From: Candidatus Martarchaeota archaeon
GTDB taxonomy: Archaea; Micrarchaeota; Micrarchaeia; Micrarchaeales; CABMGC01
Length of the DNA stretch: 5,616 bases
Direction: 5' to 3'
Assembly: GCA_023487825.1 (NCBI GenBank)
Contig: JAMDBP010000029.1
Location: forward strand, 1-5,616
The translations under genes were made by a program, and so were the position numbers. The notes beneath the pieces were generated by a model. It saw nothing but the letters and a program-made list of their open reading frames with translations. It did no database searches and was not told the origin of the DNA. Shown here piece after piece: positions 5,606-5,616 of the stretch (positions are counted from its first letter, which is position 1; each line of letters begins with the position of its first letter).

Positions 5606-5616
5606 TCATCCTCCGG

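Noticed and set aside
5606..5608. TGA read as glycine (alternative genetic code)
   Set aside because: The flanking Gly codons make it tempting, but lplB and the DUF424 gene end at TGA exactly where their families end, so TGA is a stop here.
1..5616. CRISPR array, tRNA, rRNA, transposase, or toxin-antitoxin pair
   Set aside because: No spaced direct repeats, cloverleaf-like segments, rRNA-like sequence, transposase motifs or small toxin-antitoxin gene pairs were seen on either strand.

Overview
The window looks like an archaeal chromosome fragment. A NAC protein with a C-terminal UBA-type helix bundle and a DUF424 protein are both archaeal markers. The lipoate ligase is split into two genes, as in Thermoplasma. 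Starts lack clear Shine-Dalgarno sites but have A/T-rich boxes about 25-30 bases upstream, as expected for leaderless transcripts. The large DUF2341/LamG-like secreted protein, with its tail of the type YYQWIRARAYPPN, resembles surface proteins I associate with small-genome DPANN archaea such as Micrarchaeota/ARMAN. That lineage call is inference from protein style only.

Layout. 1-500 (+): C-terminal end of a multi-pass membrane protein, probably a family 2 glycosyltransferase. 510-821 (+): DUF424 protein, 9 bases downstream. 810-1172 (-): NAC, overlapping the DUF424 gene tail to tail by 12 bases. 1173-1258: the only real intergenic region, a divergent promoter. 1259-1540 and 1537-2283 (+): lplB and lplA, the two halves of a bipartite lipoate-protein ligase, joined by an ATGA overlap. 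2285-3160 (-): lipA, lipoyl synthase, convergent with lplA across a single base. 3161-3202: lipA promoter and T-tract. 3203 to the right edge (-): most of a large secreted or surface protein with tandem LamG-like modules, DUF2341 and a C-terminal jelly-roll-like domain. Its 5' end is outside the window.

How the genes work together. lplB, lplA and lipA form a compact lipoylation island. LplA with LplB attaches lipoate (or octanoate) to a lysine of 2-oxoacid dehydrogenase E2 or GcvH, and LipA inserts two sulfurs into the octanoyl chain. None of the acceptor proteins is in the window. The flanking genes (glycosyltransferase-like, surface protein) belong to the cell envelope, and DUF424/NAC to conserved housekeeping, so no single operon covers the window. 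I did not find an undescribed defence or mobile system. The points most worth checking are the pairing of a split ligase with canonical LipA, the modular cysteine-paired surface protein, and an in-frame TGA close to the right edge.
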